Part shown: positions 1-7,955 of the stretch, piece by piece
Position numbering within the stretch: position 1 is the stretch's first letter
Layout of the letters: the number at the start of each line of letters is the position of its first letter
NCBI GenBank assembly: GCA_026399515.1
Contig: JAPLQT010000054.1
Location: forward strand, 36,473-100,472
Direction of reading: 5' to 3'
Source of the DNA: Pseudomonadota bacterium
Lineage (GTDB): Bacteria > Pseudomonadota > Gammaproteobacteria > Burkholderiales > Rhodocyclaceae
Length of the DNA: 64,000 nucleotides
Translations under genes and position numbers: made by a program
Notes under the pieces: generated by a model
Told to the model about the DNA's origin: nothing
The model's input: the letters and a program-made list of their open reading frames with translations, nothing else
The model's database searches: none

Positions 1-1115
1 GTCAGTTCCGCCACCCGTGATGGCGTGGGGAAAGCCCGTGTCAAAGTGTCAAACGGGGTTGCCACGGGTTCGCCGAACGCATTCACGAAACGCGTTGCCA
101 GGGTCCGTGCCGCCTTGACGGTCACCTGCTGACCGAGGATCGCGCGCAGCGCCAGCTCGAAGGGATCGAAGGCGCCGGGCAGGCGCAGTCCTTCGGCACC
201 CGCGGCCAGTGGTCCCAGCGCCGCGCCGATTTCCAGCGGATCGGCCGCCACGTCGAACACCTGCTTCGTCCGCGACAGAACGGCCTGGGTTGCGCCGGCG
301 AGCGATGAGGCAAAGCGCAATTGCAATGCATGCCGTTTCGGCAAGTGGCTGACTTCGAGCCAGCCGGTTCTCGCGCCATTTGTTTCCTCGCCGGCCCGGA
401 TGATGCGGCGATAGACGCCCTGGCTCACCGATTCGACACCCGGAATTGCCCGCTGCCCAAGGAATGCCAGGAGTCTCGCAAAGTCGTACGGCGGCCGATA
501 GGGCAACACGAACGTCAACGCATCGGCAGCATTCGAGGCGGTACTTTGTCCTTCCTTGCGCAGCCGTGTCGGGCTGAAACCATAACGTTCCGCGAACAAT
601 GCATTCATCCGCCTGACGCTGGAAAATCCGCTCGCAAAGGCGATCTCCGCAACGGGCAGCGATGTGTCGGTCAACAACCGTTTGGCCAGCAGCAAACGAT
701 GCGTTTGCGCATATTGGACCGGTGACACGCCGAACTCTTCCGCGAAAATCCGCCGCAAATGGCGATCGGTGACGCCGATACGTTGCGCCACGAGCGGGAG
801 ATCGACATCGTTCGCGACGCCGTCCTCGATCATTTGCGCCGCGCTCCGGGCCAGTTTCGCGCTCGCTTCCGTCGCCGCGAAACCGGGCGCCAGTTCGGGA
901 CGGCAACGCAGGCAGGGCCGGTAACCTGCCGCTTCGGCCGCCGCCGCGCTCGGATAGAACGCGCAGTTCTGTTGCTTGGGCAGGCGGACCCGGCATATCG
1001 GGCGGCAATAGACGTGGGTCGACGAAACGCCGACGAAGAAATGTCCGTCGAAGCGCATATCGTGCGATTTCATTGCCTGATAGCAGGCGTCGGGAGTGAG
1101 GTGTCCGAATTGCAT
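1..1115 (-). CDS. alkA: Ada-AlkA type DNA-3-methyladenine glycosylase, 3' end cut by window edge
   Basis: Reading leftward from ATG at 1115, a frame stays open to the window edge (371 codons seen). Residues about 1-75 form an Ada-type zinc-binding domain with cysteines C37, C41, C68 and C71 (YCRPIC...CLRCRPE). An AraC-type helix-turn-helix follows (about 85-180). After it comes an AlkA N-terminal domain and the start of the helix-hairpin-helix glycosylase fold (LGQQVTVKAARTL). The catalytic aspartate would lie beyond the edge. The family excises alkylated bases and can also act as an alkylation-responsive regulator; C37 would be the methyl-accepting candidate. This gene escapes simple ORF listing because it has no stop inside the window. 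Confidence 0.9.
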   Translation of the reverse strand, partial: MQFGHLTPDACYQAMKSHDMRFDGHFFVGVSSTHVYCRPICRVRLPKQQNCAFYPSAAAAEAAGYRPCLRCRPELAPGFAATEASAKLARSAAQMIEDGVANDVDLPLVAQRIGVTDRHLRRIFAEEFGVSPVQYAQTHRLLLAKRLLTDTSLPVAEIAFASGFSSVRRMNALFAERYGFSPTRLRKEGQSTASNAADALTFVLPYRPPYDFARLLAFLGQRAIPGVESVSQGVYRRIIRAGEETNGARTGWLEVSHLPKRHALQLRFASSLAGATQAVLSRTKQVFDVAADPLEIGAALGPLAAGAEGLRLPGAFDPFELALRAILGQQVTVKAARTLATRFVNAFGEPVATPFDTLTRAFPTPSRVAEL

Positions 1116-1417
1116 GCGGCTAGTTTAGCCGGGATGCGTCGCTAGTCTCGCCGTTTTCGGACCTCATGATCGGATTGCGCCGCTCGGCCGCAGCTCAAAT
1201 CCGGCACGGCCAGCCATAGTTATCGCTGGATATATAAAAGCGGCCGGTCGTCGCAGATTCACTGCATGTGCGAAGCAAGTCCCCTCGCTACTAAGCTAAC
1301 TCTTTCCCGTGCAATGCGAGTAGAGAACGTTCATCTCCAAGTGAGTGCACCCTGCCTGGGGCACCAATGAAAAACCGCCGGATTATCCGGCGGTTTTGAC
1401 GGGATGCATGGCCACTT
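1116..1417. other. Intergenic region
   Basis: There is no convincing gene here. It is the upstream region of the leftward alkA-type gene and the downstream region of the leftward cytochrome remnant. The only clear structure is the terminator hairpin at 1371-1397. Confidence 0.6.
1371..1397 (-). terminator. Rho-independent terminator
   Basis: This is a near-perfect inverted repeat: AAAACCGCCGGAT pairs with ATCCGGCGGTTTT. The GC-rich core is flanked by A and T tracts on the two sides, so it could work in both directions. It lies 21 bp past the stop of the leftward cytochrome remnant and probably ends the leftward cytochrome transcript. Confidence 0.85.
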
Positions 1418-1759
1418 CTAAAGGTTCCTTGTGTCGTGGCACGCTGCTCCGCACGGTTGGGTATAGGGGATAGGCATTGCCTTGCCCGACTCGAGGCCAT
1501 TCACGCCCTTGTTATCCTTGCGCGGAACACTATAGAGGTAGGAGGTAATGTCGTTCATCCAGTAGTCCTGTAGCTTGCTCGACTTGCCGATGACAGTGAT
1601 GCCCAACCGGTGCAAGGTCTTGGTGAAGTTCTTCTGTTCTTCGTGGCAACCCAAACATTCACTGGCGCCAACATAGGTCGACGTCGCGGGCGCATTGCCG
1701 GAGATTTTGATTCTTTGGCTCGGTACTTCTTCCTGTTTGATGGCGGCACTAACGAGCAT
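1418..1759 (-). CDS. Small diheme c-type cytochrome, probable internally deleted copy of the octaheme protein
   Basis: The 113-residue product has one CXXCH motif (C35-H39, CLGCH) and one unusual CX3CH motif (C103-H108, CGAACH). Its N-terminal half matches the first-haem region of the octaheme lipoprotein just upstream (TYVGASECLGCH against TYIGSSLCMACH, then TLHRLGI against TLHKLGI). Its C-terminal half matches that protein's last haem region (YWMNDITSYLYSVP against YFANDISSHMFDVP). About 400 residues between these blocks are absent. No complete signal peptide is visible at the N-terminus, so export is doubtful and the gene may be a remnant. It is followed by a strong terminator. Confidence 0.65.
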   Translation of the reverse strand: MLVSAAIKQEEVPSQRIKISGNAPATSTYVGASECLGCHEEQKNFTKTLHRLGITVIGKSSKLQDYWMNDITSYLYSVPRKDNKGVNGLESGKAMPIPYTQPCGAACHDTRNL

Positions 1760-1782
1760 GAATAGTGCTCCATCTCAATAAC

Positions 1783-1806
1783 GTAAGCCCCGCAAGCGGG
1801 GCTTAC
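1783..1806 (-). repeat. Perfect GC-rich hairpin between cytochrome genes
   Basis: An 11-bp inverted repeat, GTAAGCCCCGC/GCGGGGCTTAC, with a 2-nt centre. It lies between the octaheme gene and the diheme remnant. No clear T tract follows on either strand, so it is better viewed as an intercistronic mRNA-stabilising or attenuating structure than a standard terminator. Confidence 0.5.
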
Positions 1807-1893
1807 GGGCAGCCGGGAGATGAGTTCGGCTACCAGGGACAATCGTTCACCGTGACGATGCAAGATAGCGGCACTAATCGGCGGATCCAATAC

Positions 1894-1920
1894 AGGAGCC
1901 TCGCGGTGGCGAGGGCTCCT
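1894..1920 (-). repeat. Hairpin downstream of octaheme gene
   Basis: AGGAGCCTCGC pairs with GCGAGGGCTCCT around a GGTG loop, with one bulged base. It begins 34 bp past the octaheme stop codon in the leftward direction. There is no good T tract, so it may be an attenuator or RNA-stability element. Confidence 0.45.
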
Positions 1921-1954
1921 TGGGTTTAACGACTAGTCGCTTTCTGCTGTCACG

Positions 1955-4036
1955 TTACGGCAATCTGACCGGGTTGTGGCAGATGCCGCATTCGTTGGTA
2001 AATGCGATCGGCATCTTGTTGCTTGCCGAGATGCTCGACCTCAGGGGAACATCGAACATATGGGAGCTGATGTCGTTAGCGAAGTACTCCTGACCGGACG
2101 GGCTCTTGAATACCGTCGTTGGGCTACCCGAGCCGGACTTCGCCGTCTTTTGCACGTGACACTGAATACACGTCGTGCCCGTACCCATGTTGAACCCGGT
2201 CGTCGCTGTCATGTGCCCGGCGATGTCTTTCTTCGTCGAATGGCAGCTCAGGCAGAGGCTGTTGTCCGAGGTGCCGGACATCTGGTGCCGATCAGTACCC
2301 GGTGCATGCACGTTATGACAGCTCGCGCAGGTCGTCAGCTTGGTGCCGTTGCGATATTTCTTGGTCTGGACGAACTCGGTGGCTTGCCCATGGTGCTTCT
2401 TGACGTGCTTGGCATCGCCCCAGAATGCGCCGTCCCCGGTCGTATCGTATTTGGCGACGTTGTTGGCCAGGAAGTCCGCTCTGCTGGTTCCCGGCAGCAT
2501 CATCTTGTTGTTCTTGTCGAGTGGGTTTTCAAAATGATGACCGTCCTTGTCATTCGACTGGGTGCGGGTGTGGCACGCGGCGCAAATCATCACCTCGCGT
2601 TCTGGCGTTAGGTTCTGGGGAGTGAGGATGAACTTGCCTGCACCGCCGGCATCCATGTGTTCGGAACCCGGGCCGTGGCAGGACTCGCAACCGATATTCA
2701 TTTCCTGGAGCTTGCCGGACACAGGATGTTTTTCGCCCTTGAAATCCAATACGGCGCTGGCGGTATATGTGTCGTCGCTGTTCTTGGTGAGGCTGTAACC
2801 GGTGTAATGGCAGCCCGCGCAGAAGCTATCAAAACTCTTGTATTTGCCTGTCGCATCGGTGTTGGGATCGATGAACAGATTGGTCGTGGGATTCCACCAT
2901 TTCTTGCTGATCGGATCGTATTCGGTCCATTGATAACGTCCGGCTTCAGTGCTGGAATCGCTGCCCTGTGCATTGAATTGCATCGGAATAATGTACAGAC
3001 TGGCGCCTATCTTGGTCAGGTATCTCTGTTTGTGCAGGCCGCCGCCGTAGGTCAGGGCCACGTCCCTGACCGTGCCGCTGAGCGGGTCTGTCGGCGTGAC
3101 GAGATTGGTGAACCTGATGTGGTAGCCGCCCGCGTCGTTATACAACTGCAAAGTGAAATACACAGGTTGGCCGCTGCCGAGCTGCGTTGCGGTGGGGTTG
3201 GTCGGCAGAACCTTGAACGAGCCGGAGGTGCCGCCGCTGTAGCCGAAGAAGTAAAGTGTGGTGCCGGCCCCCTCGAACTTGCTCACGCCAGAGTAGAAAT
3301 TCTGGTCCGCATTGGTGGGGCTGGAAAATTGTGATATGTCTTGCAAGCCGCTCGGCGATTTCGGCGCCATGATGCCGAGTTTATGCAAGGTCTGCTTTAC
3401 CCCTGCTTTATCCTTGTGGCAAGCCATGCATAGGCTGCTGCCGATGTATGTCGCCGCCGGTGACGGCATGGTTGACACTTTGACGGCCGTATCCTGGCCA
3501 ACCAGAGCGGAGCCCGCCAGCGCCGTGCGAGTCAGGCTGCCGCCCGGCAGGTGGGCCGTATCGGTGCTGACAGGCTTCACGTAAATGAAATACGACGCGC
3601 CGGCCGGCAAGTCGGCGATGACTGCCTTGCCCGCCGAATCGGCAACGGCATGCTTGTAGGTCGCCACGCCGCCGCCGGTGGGAGTGTAATTTCCGTTGAT
3701 CAAATCTTCCAGAGGCTCATCGACCTTTTGCGCGCTGGCGTCGTACAGGCCGGTCGTCTGCGACAAGGGCATCGGCTGGGCGGCGATGTCCGCCACATCC
3801 GTCGATGGAATGGCATAGACCGTCGCACCCTGCATCGCCAAGCCTGCGGTATCCCGAACCGTGAAAGTGGTGCTCAAACTGCCGAGGGTCGTGCTGGTAG
3901 TGCTTGCGGTAGTGGTGGTTATCGTAGGAGTTGCGCTGTCGCCGCCGCCGCATCCGGTCAGCGCTGTGATCGCAGCAAGGGCAATAATGAACACGGCCTT
4001 CGTAAATATTGTGCTCTTGAGTCTGTTCCTAATCAC
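1955..4036 (-). CDS. Octaheme c-type cytochrome lipoprotein
   Basis: The 693-residue product has a signal peptide ending in a lipobox (LTGC, Cys29), then a Thr-rich linker (about 35-55) and a carboxypeptidase-like or Ig-like beta domain (about 55-190). Eight CXXCH motifs start at C203, C406, C450, C485, C570, C595, C623 and C683. Such multihaem lipoproteins usually sit on the outer membrane and pass electrons across or outside it; that location is inferred here. Start is GTG at 4036 with an AAGGGGA ribosome site. A sigma-54 box lies 51 bp upstream. The protein lacks a recognisable catalytic domain, so an electron-carrier or extracellular reductase role is most likely. Confidence 0.85.
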   Translation of the reverse strand: MIRNRLKSTIFTKAVFIIALAAITALTGCGGGDSATPTITTTTASTTSTTLGSLSTTFTVRDTAGLAMQGATVYAIPSTDVADIAAQPMPLSQTTGLYDASAQKVDEPLEDLINGNYTPTGGGVATYKHAVADSAGKAVIADLPAGASYFIYVKPVSTDTAHLPGGSLTRTALAGSALVGQDTAVKVSTMPSPAATYIGSSLCMACHKDKAGVKQTLHKLGIMAPKSPSGLQDISQFSSPTNADQNFYSGVSKFEGAGTTLYFFGYSGGTSGSFKVLPTNPTATQLGSGQPVYFTLQLYNDAGGYHIRFTNLVTPTDPLSGTVRDVALTYGGGLHKQRYLTKIGASLYIIPMQFNAQGSDSSTEAGRYQWTEYDPISKKWWNPTTNLFIDPNTDATGKYKSFDSFCAGCHYTGYSLTKNSDDTYTASAVLDFKGEKHPVSGKLQEMNIGCESCHGPGSEHMDAGGAGKFILTPQNLTPEREVMICAACHTRTQSNDKDGHHFENPLDKNNKMMLPGTSRADFLANNVAKYDTTGDGAFWGDAKHVKKHHGQATEFVQTKKYRNGTKLTTCASCHNVHAPGTDRHQMSGTSDNSLCLSCHSTKKDIAGHMTATTGFNMGTGTTCIQCHVQKTAKSGSGSPTTVFKSPSGQEYFANDISSHMFDVPLRSSISASNKMPIAFTNECGICHNPVRLP

Positions 4037-4086
4037 TTTGGTTTCCCCTTGAGTAAGCGCTAAAATCTTTCGCTAATTCCCAAACT

Positions 4087-4101
4087 GCAAGTATCGTACC
4101 C
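4087..4101 (-). promoter_or_regulatory. Sigma-54 promoter of octaheme gene
   Basis: On the minus strand this reads GGGTAC-N5-TTGC, against the -24/-12 consensus TGGCAC-N5-TTGC. The invariant GG and GC are present at the right spacing, with two mismatches in the -24 box. Its position 50 bp before the start codon and a GACACCTGTC element 90 bp upstream support it. Confidence 0.65.
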
Positions 4102-4187
4102 AACTCGCGCCAAAGCCTTTCTTGTTGTGAATTAGGCAATTAACGATTGATTGCGATGAACGGCCACTTGGTAAAATCGTCTGATAA

Positions 4188-4424
4188 TCATGACAGGTGT
4201 CTTTGTTTTTTTAAGACACCCAGGCGATTGAAGTAGGGATACAAATTTTGACGGGTTATACCGGATAGTTGGGCGACTTCGGATACGTTATCGCCCGCAG
4301 TCTTTAGAAGATTTTCGAAATACTCACGCTCAAATCGCTGTCGGGCCTTGCGAAATGTCAGGGACGTCCCTGATGTTACGGTATTTTGGAACATGCTTCC
4401 GGATGCACTGGGCGCAGAATTCAA
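4188..4424 (-). pseudogene. Orphan Fis-type DNA-binding domain, duplicated 3' end of an NtrC-type regulator
   Basis: The 78-residue frame is nearly identical in its last 50 residues to the C-terminus of the regulator encoded at 13290-14669 (EYFENLLK, GITRQNLYPYFNRLGVLKK). The receiver and AAA+ domains are missing. Homology continues past the coding end into a GGTGTCT...AGACACC hairpin and the GACACCTGTC element. The segment therefore looks like a duplicated regulator tail that brought its downstream operator with it. It could still be made as a small Fis-like DNA-binding protein, since a helix-turn-helix alone can bind; no ribosome site was obvious. Confidence 0.75.
4192..4201 (-). promoter_or_regulatory. 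Upstream activator element GACACCTGTC (octaheme promoter)
   Basis: On the minus strand this reads GACACCTGTC. The downstream edge is 90 bp from the -24 box of the octaheme promoter. Equivalent elements lie 89 bp and 87 bp upstream of the sigma-54 boxes of the fused cytochrome-porin gene and the porin gene. Confidence 0.65.
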
Positions 4425-4430
4425 CCCAGA

Positions 4431-4745
4431 TCATTTCTTTGCTGCTTCCGTGGTGTTGTCGGCCGGACCATAGGTCGCGGCAAGCCAGTCCAATAGTTGC
4501 GATATTCTTTCCTTCGATGGCAAAGGATCATCCAGCTTATCCTTTTCAATCATTTCGTCGATCGCTTCTTTCCACTTCGCCCGGCTCATTTTTAGTTTGT
4601 CGAGCGGCTTCTTTTTCGGGTTGTGGCATACGCTGCATTCAGCTTCGAATATCTTGGCGCCGTCGTCGGCAGCAAACGAGAAGTGCGGCATTCCGAGTGC
4701 AAGTGCGATCGAGCCCGCAAGCAGTAAGATTTTTACACAGCGCAT
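4431..4745 (-). CDS. Small periplasmic monoheme cytochrome c
   Basis: Starting at ATG 4745 (AAGAGGA ribosome site, good spacing) the product is 104 residues: a signal peptide to about residue 25 (ALGMPHFSFA), one CXXCH haem motif (C37-H41, CSVCH), and a short helical tail. It has the size of a class I-type soluble cytochrome. It lies 88 bp downstream of the fused cytochrome-porin gene and is probably co-transcribed with it. A natural inferred role is to carry electrons in the periplasm between the outer-membrane proteins and the inner membrane. Confidence 0.8.
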   Translation of the reverse strand: MRCVKILLLAGSIALALGMPHFSFAADDGAKIFEAECSVCHNPKKKPLDKLKMSRAKWKEAIDEMIEKDKLDDPLPSKERISQLLDWLAATYGPADNTTEAAKK

Positions 4746-4833
4746 CGCTTCATTCCTCTTAACGGCGTGGCGGCGAGGCAAAAGAATTCCTTTGGTCCCC
4801 GCCGCCGGTTGGTAGTTACGTTGGCATCAAGAC

Positions 4834-6375
4834 TCAAAAGCCAAACATCATGCGCAATGTGAACCCATCATCGGTGAGTTTTGCCGGAACCGGCTGCGCG
4901 ACGCTCGTGGCTTTATCCTCGAAAATGTGATGGCGATACTCGGCGATGAACTTGACGTTTTGTTCAACCAGACGCTGCCAGCCAACGACATAGTCCTTTT
5001 CGCTCGGGGACGAATTGGTCAAACCAAGGAACCCATTGACCCTGGTCGAAGTGTCGTTGAAACTGTCACCCTTGATAGTGTCGTACCGGGCGTAGGCAAT
5101 ATTGTTTCGATTTGGCTGCCAGTTGAGCTGGCTAAAACCGCCTTTCCACTTGAACTCCTTACCAAAGCCGGTGGGGTTGCTCTCCTTGTTGGACATATAC
5201 TGGTTTTCGAGCCACACCGGGAATCCGGTGGGAGCCAGGCTCAGCGTGAAGTCGACGCCGACCCTGCTGGAACTATTGGCGTCCTGCTTTCCGGACATGA
5301 TGCCGGTGCCCGCGGCGTTCGCTTGCGAGGCAAATGTACGGAGATTGTCGTCATACTGGTCGGAGCTATGGAAGCCGGTAAAGCCGAGTGACTGGCCCAT
5401 GTAGCGCATGACCCAACGCCCGTAAATGTCCTTCTCGGTGTTGTTGTCGGCATGACCGTTGCTGCCGTTCGTGATGCCGAGGTGGTACTCGGCCCAGAAC
5501 GTATCCCGTTTGCCGACATCGGTCACAGGTTTGCCAAATGTCAGCATGCCGTTGACTTCGGCCATGGCCTGCGGTTCACCGATCCTGAACAATGATTCAT
5601 CTGATGTTCCGAGCATGTCACCTACATGCTTGGGACTAATCAGGTCCAGGGCGCGTCTTTCGTAGATCAGGTACTGATTTACTGAGAGACGTACTTTTCC
5701 GGACGCATAACCGAGCGGCAGATGGGTGATGCCGGCCAAGAGGTTCACACTGTCGCGCGGTGCGCTGTCGCCGAGAAGGTTGTTCCACCAGAATTTTGCC
5801 ACTTCGAACCCCGGGCTTTCTGCGACGAATTTGACGTGACGTGATCCGGGTGGCAAGTTGCTATTCACATCTGCCCTACCGAGCGGCGTGAATTCCCATG
5901 CCTTGGTTTCATACATCGGAAACTCTGCGAACACGGAAAGATGGGAACCCAGCGCAGAAGACAGAAAGATGCTCGCATCTTCGAGGGAGATGCTGGACCC
6001 CTTCGAGGTGTTGTTGGTGCCATTGTCAGCTTGGCGTTTTTCCGTGCGTGAGTCGAAACCGACGCCCGTTATGATCGATAAGGGCAGCGATGTCGGGAGG
6101 AACACACCTTTCGAAATCTCAATGTCCGACGAGACCGGTGTGAGATTTTTTCCGCTGATCGCACGATAACCGCTCAGCCGGAACTGGACACCGGAACCGG
6201 TCAATGCGCCCCACATGGTGTGGCAGGTTGAGCAAGCCTCGTTAAACTGGCGCGCATAGGATGGAACTGCCAACGCGCTCTCCGTATAGAGCCCCAAGGA
6301 AGCTGCCACCAGGGCAGCGATGGCCAGCGCGGATCGGCCGTCTGAAGACTTAGGAACTTGCGGTTTCGATTTCAT
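4834..6375 (-). CDS. Cyc2-like fused monoheme cytochrome-porin, outer membrane
   Basis: The 513-residue product has a signal peptide (cleavage after about Ala36) and one CXXCH motif right after it (C48-H52, CSTCH, in YARQFNEACSTCH). The rest (about 80-513) alternates short hydrophobic stretches and ends in Phe (MMFGF), typical of an outer-membrane beta-barrel. A haem motif next to the mature N-terminus followed by a barrel, with an ARQ...C..CH...G..F...GY pattern, is the layout of Cyc2 iron-oxidase-type proteins. Substrate cannot be read from sequence; iron oxidation is one candidate among other outer-membrane electron-transfer roles. The gene has an AAAGGGGA ribosome site and a textbook sigma-54 promoter. 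Confidence 0.75.
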   Translation of the reverse strand: MKSKPQVPKSSDGRSALAIAALVAASLGLYTESALAVPSYARQFNEACSTCHTMWGALTGSGVQFRLSGYRAISGKNLTPVSSDIEISKGVFLPTSLPLSIITGVGFDSRTEKRQADNGTNNTSKGSSISLEDASIFLSSALGSHLSVFAEFPMYETKAWEFTPLGRADVNSNLPPGSRHVKFVAESPGFEVAKFWWNNLLGDSAPRDSVNLLAGITHLPLGYASGKVRLSVNQYLIYERRALDLISPKHVGDMLGTSDESLFRIGEPQAMAEVNGMLTFGKPVTDVGKRDTFWAEYHLGITNGSNGHADNNTEKDIYGRWVMRYMGQSLGFTGFHSSDQYDDNLRTFASQANAAGTGIMSGKQDANSSSRVGVDFTLSLAPTGFPVWLENQYMSNKESNPTGFGKEFKWKGGFSQLNWQPNRNNIAYARYDTIKGDSFNDTSTRVNGFLGLTNSSPSEKDYVVGWQRLVEQNVKFIAEYRHHIFEDKATSVAQPVPAKLTDDGFTLRMMFGF

Positions 6376-6478
6376 TATTTCCCCTTTGATTGAACACTAA
6401 ACTTCTTACCAACGCTCGGCGGTATCGCCTGGAACATGCGACAGGACGCTACGAACGTTGAACTGTGCTCAACTAACC

Positions 6479-6493
6479 GCAAACTCTGTGCCA
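6479..6493 (-). promoter_or_regulatory. Sigma-54 promoter of fused cytochrome-porin gene
   Basis: The minus strand reads TGGCACAGAGTTTGC, a perfect match to the -24/-12 consensus TGGCAC-N5-TTGC. A start about 12 nt downstream would give an untranslated leader of roughly 90 nt before ATG 6375. Confidence 0.9.
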
Positions 6494-6582
6494 ATCGGAT
6501 ATTGGTCAAATTTTGCAGGGAAAACAGCTCGCTACTAATGGTTGACAGTTATAGTTGGCTGAAAACGTCATCACGCTGTCAT

Positions 6583-6592
6583 GACAGATGTC
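6583..6592 (-). promoter_or_regulatory. Upstream activator element GACATCTGTC (cytochrome-porin promoter)
   Basis: On the minus strand the element reads GACATCTGTC and is followed by an overlapping TGTCATGACA palindrome (6577-6586). It overlaps the stop codon of the regulator gene and lies 89 bp upstream of the sigma-54 box. It matches the elements at 4192-4201 and 14671-14680 in nine of ten bases. Confidence 0.7.
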
Positions 6593-7955
6593 ACGACTTC
6601 ATGACAAGACCCAAGCGCTCGATATGGCCGTAAACATTCTGCCGGGCGATGCCGGATAGACGTGCCGCCTCGGATATATTGCCATCGGTGGATTCAAGGA
6701 GATTTTTGAAGTAGGCCCTCTGGAAATCTTCCTGCGCCTCGCGGTAAGGCAGAAGTGAGGCGGATTCTGTTATTGACGGAAGCCCCTTGCCAAGTATTCC
6801 AAATGATGAAGGAGCAATCGGGCCATCGGCATTGATGACCACCGCACGCTCAACCGCATGTTTCAGTTCGCGCACGTTACCGGGCCACGGCGCACATTCC
6901 AATGCTGCGATAGCCTCCGGCGTAAAAGGACCGGCTTGCTTGCCGAACTTGCGATTGAAGTAGTCGAGGAAAAACAATGCCATTGGCACGACGTCTTCGC
7001 GACGTTGGCGCAGTGGCGGCAGCCGAACCACGACGACATTAATGCGGTAATACAGATCGGCGCGAAAATTTCCGGCCTGCATCTCCAATTCGAGCGATTT
7101 ATTGGTGGCGCAGATCAGGCGGAAGTCGCTGGGGCGCTGCACTGTGCTGCCCAGCCTGGCGAAGCTGCGCTCCTGTAGTACGCGTAACAGGCTTGCTTGA
7201 AGTTTCGGACTCATATCGGCGATTTCGTCGAGGAACAAGGTGCCGCCGTCAGCCTCCTCGAAATAGCCCGAGGTCATTTTCGCCGCGCTGGTGAAGGCGC
7301 CTTTTTCATATCCGAACAACGTGGCTTCCAGCAGCGATTCGGGCAATGCGCCGCAATTGATTTCAAGCAGCGGCTGCTTGGCACGCTTGCTCAAGGCGTG
7401 GATCTGCTTGGCAATGATCTCCTTGCCGGTACCGCTTTCGCCATCGATCAACACCGTGGTATCCAGAGGAGCCGCTTGCCGCACCTCGAGCATCACTTTC
7501 TCCATGGCGGATGAGCAACTGATAATCAGCGGAGCGCCTGGGCGAGCCTCCAAGGTTTCACGCAGAATGTCGATCTCGCGGTAGGCGCGGTCCATCTCCA
7601 ACGCTTTGCCGATCACCGCCTCCAGTTCTTCCAGATTCTCGAAAGGCTTGGTCAGGTAGTCGAAGAGACCTTCGCGCACCGCGCGCACTGCATCCCGCAC
7701 CTCTGCATGGCCGGTGATGAGGATGGCTAACTGGCGGGGGCGTTCCGAACGCACTTCGCTAAACAGATCCAACCCATTGCCGTCCGGCAGCCTTTGATCG
7801 AGGATCACCAGGTTGAAGTCTGTCGCTCGGAGAGCCTTGCGGGCGTCCGCAACATTAATCGCGGTCTGGAGTGCGAAGGCATTGCCACGCAGCAGGCCCT
7901 GGAAGAGTTTCCGCGTAAAAGGATCGTCATCGACGATCAGGACTCTTGATTTCAT
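6591..7955 (-). CDS. NtrC-family sigma-54 response regulator, GAFTSA variant
   Basis: From ATG 7955 (AAGG seven bases upstream) the product is 454 residues. The receiver domain has its phosphoacceptor at D53 (ILDQRLPDGNG). The AAA+ domain has Walker A GESGTGKE (172-179), Walker B GGTLFLDE (237-244) and, instead of the canonical GAFTGA loop, GAFTSA (219-224). A Fis-type helix-turn-helix ends the protein. It overlaps the kinase gene upstream by 29 bp, so the two form an operon. It is a paralogue of the regulator at 13290-14669. Its likely targets are the sigma-54 promoters of this island, including the one directly downstream of it. Confidence 0.9.
   Translation of the reverse strand: MKSRVLIVDDDPFTRKLFQGLLRGNAFALQTAINVADARKALRATDFNLVILDQRLPDGNGLDLFSEVRSERPRQLAILITGHAEVRDAVRAVREGLFDYLTKPFENLEELEAVIGKALEMDRAYREIDILRETLEARPGAPLIISCSSAMEKVMLEVRQAAPLDTTVLIDGESGTGKEIIAKQIHALSKRAKQPLLEINCGALPESLLEATLFGYEKGAFTSAAKMTSGYFEEADGGTLFLDEIADMSPKLQASLLRVLQERSFARLGSTVQRPSDFRLICATNKSLELEMQAGNFRADLYYRINVVVVRLPPLRQRREDVVPMALFFLDYFNRKFGKQAGPFTPEAIAALECAPWPGNVRELKHAVERAVVINADGPIAPSSFGILGKGLPSITESASLLPYREAQEDFQRAYFKNLLESTDGNISEAARLSGIARQNVYGHIERLGLVMKS

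Noticed and set aside
49..1008. 319-codon minus-strand frame at the window start
   Set aside because: It is out of frame with the Ada-AlkA coding sequence, which runs off the window edge and shows the expected cysteine and glycosylase motifs.
1783..1920. CRISPR-like or REP array from the two hairpins
   Set aside because: The two hairpins differ in sequence and there is no regular spacer-repeat pattern.
4147..4160. FNR-box-like TTGAT-N4-ATGAA upstream of the octaheme gene
   Set aside because: One half-site is imperfect, and it lies between the activator element and the sigma-54 box, where such a match can occur by chance in AT-rich DNA. Kept only as a weak note.
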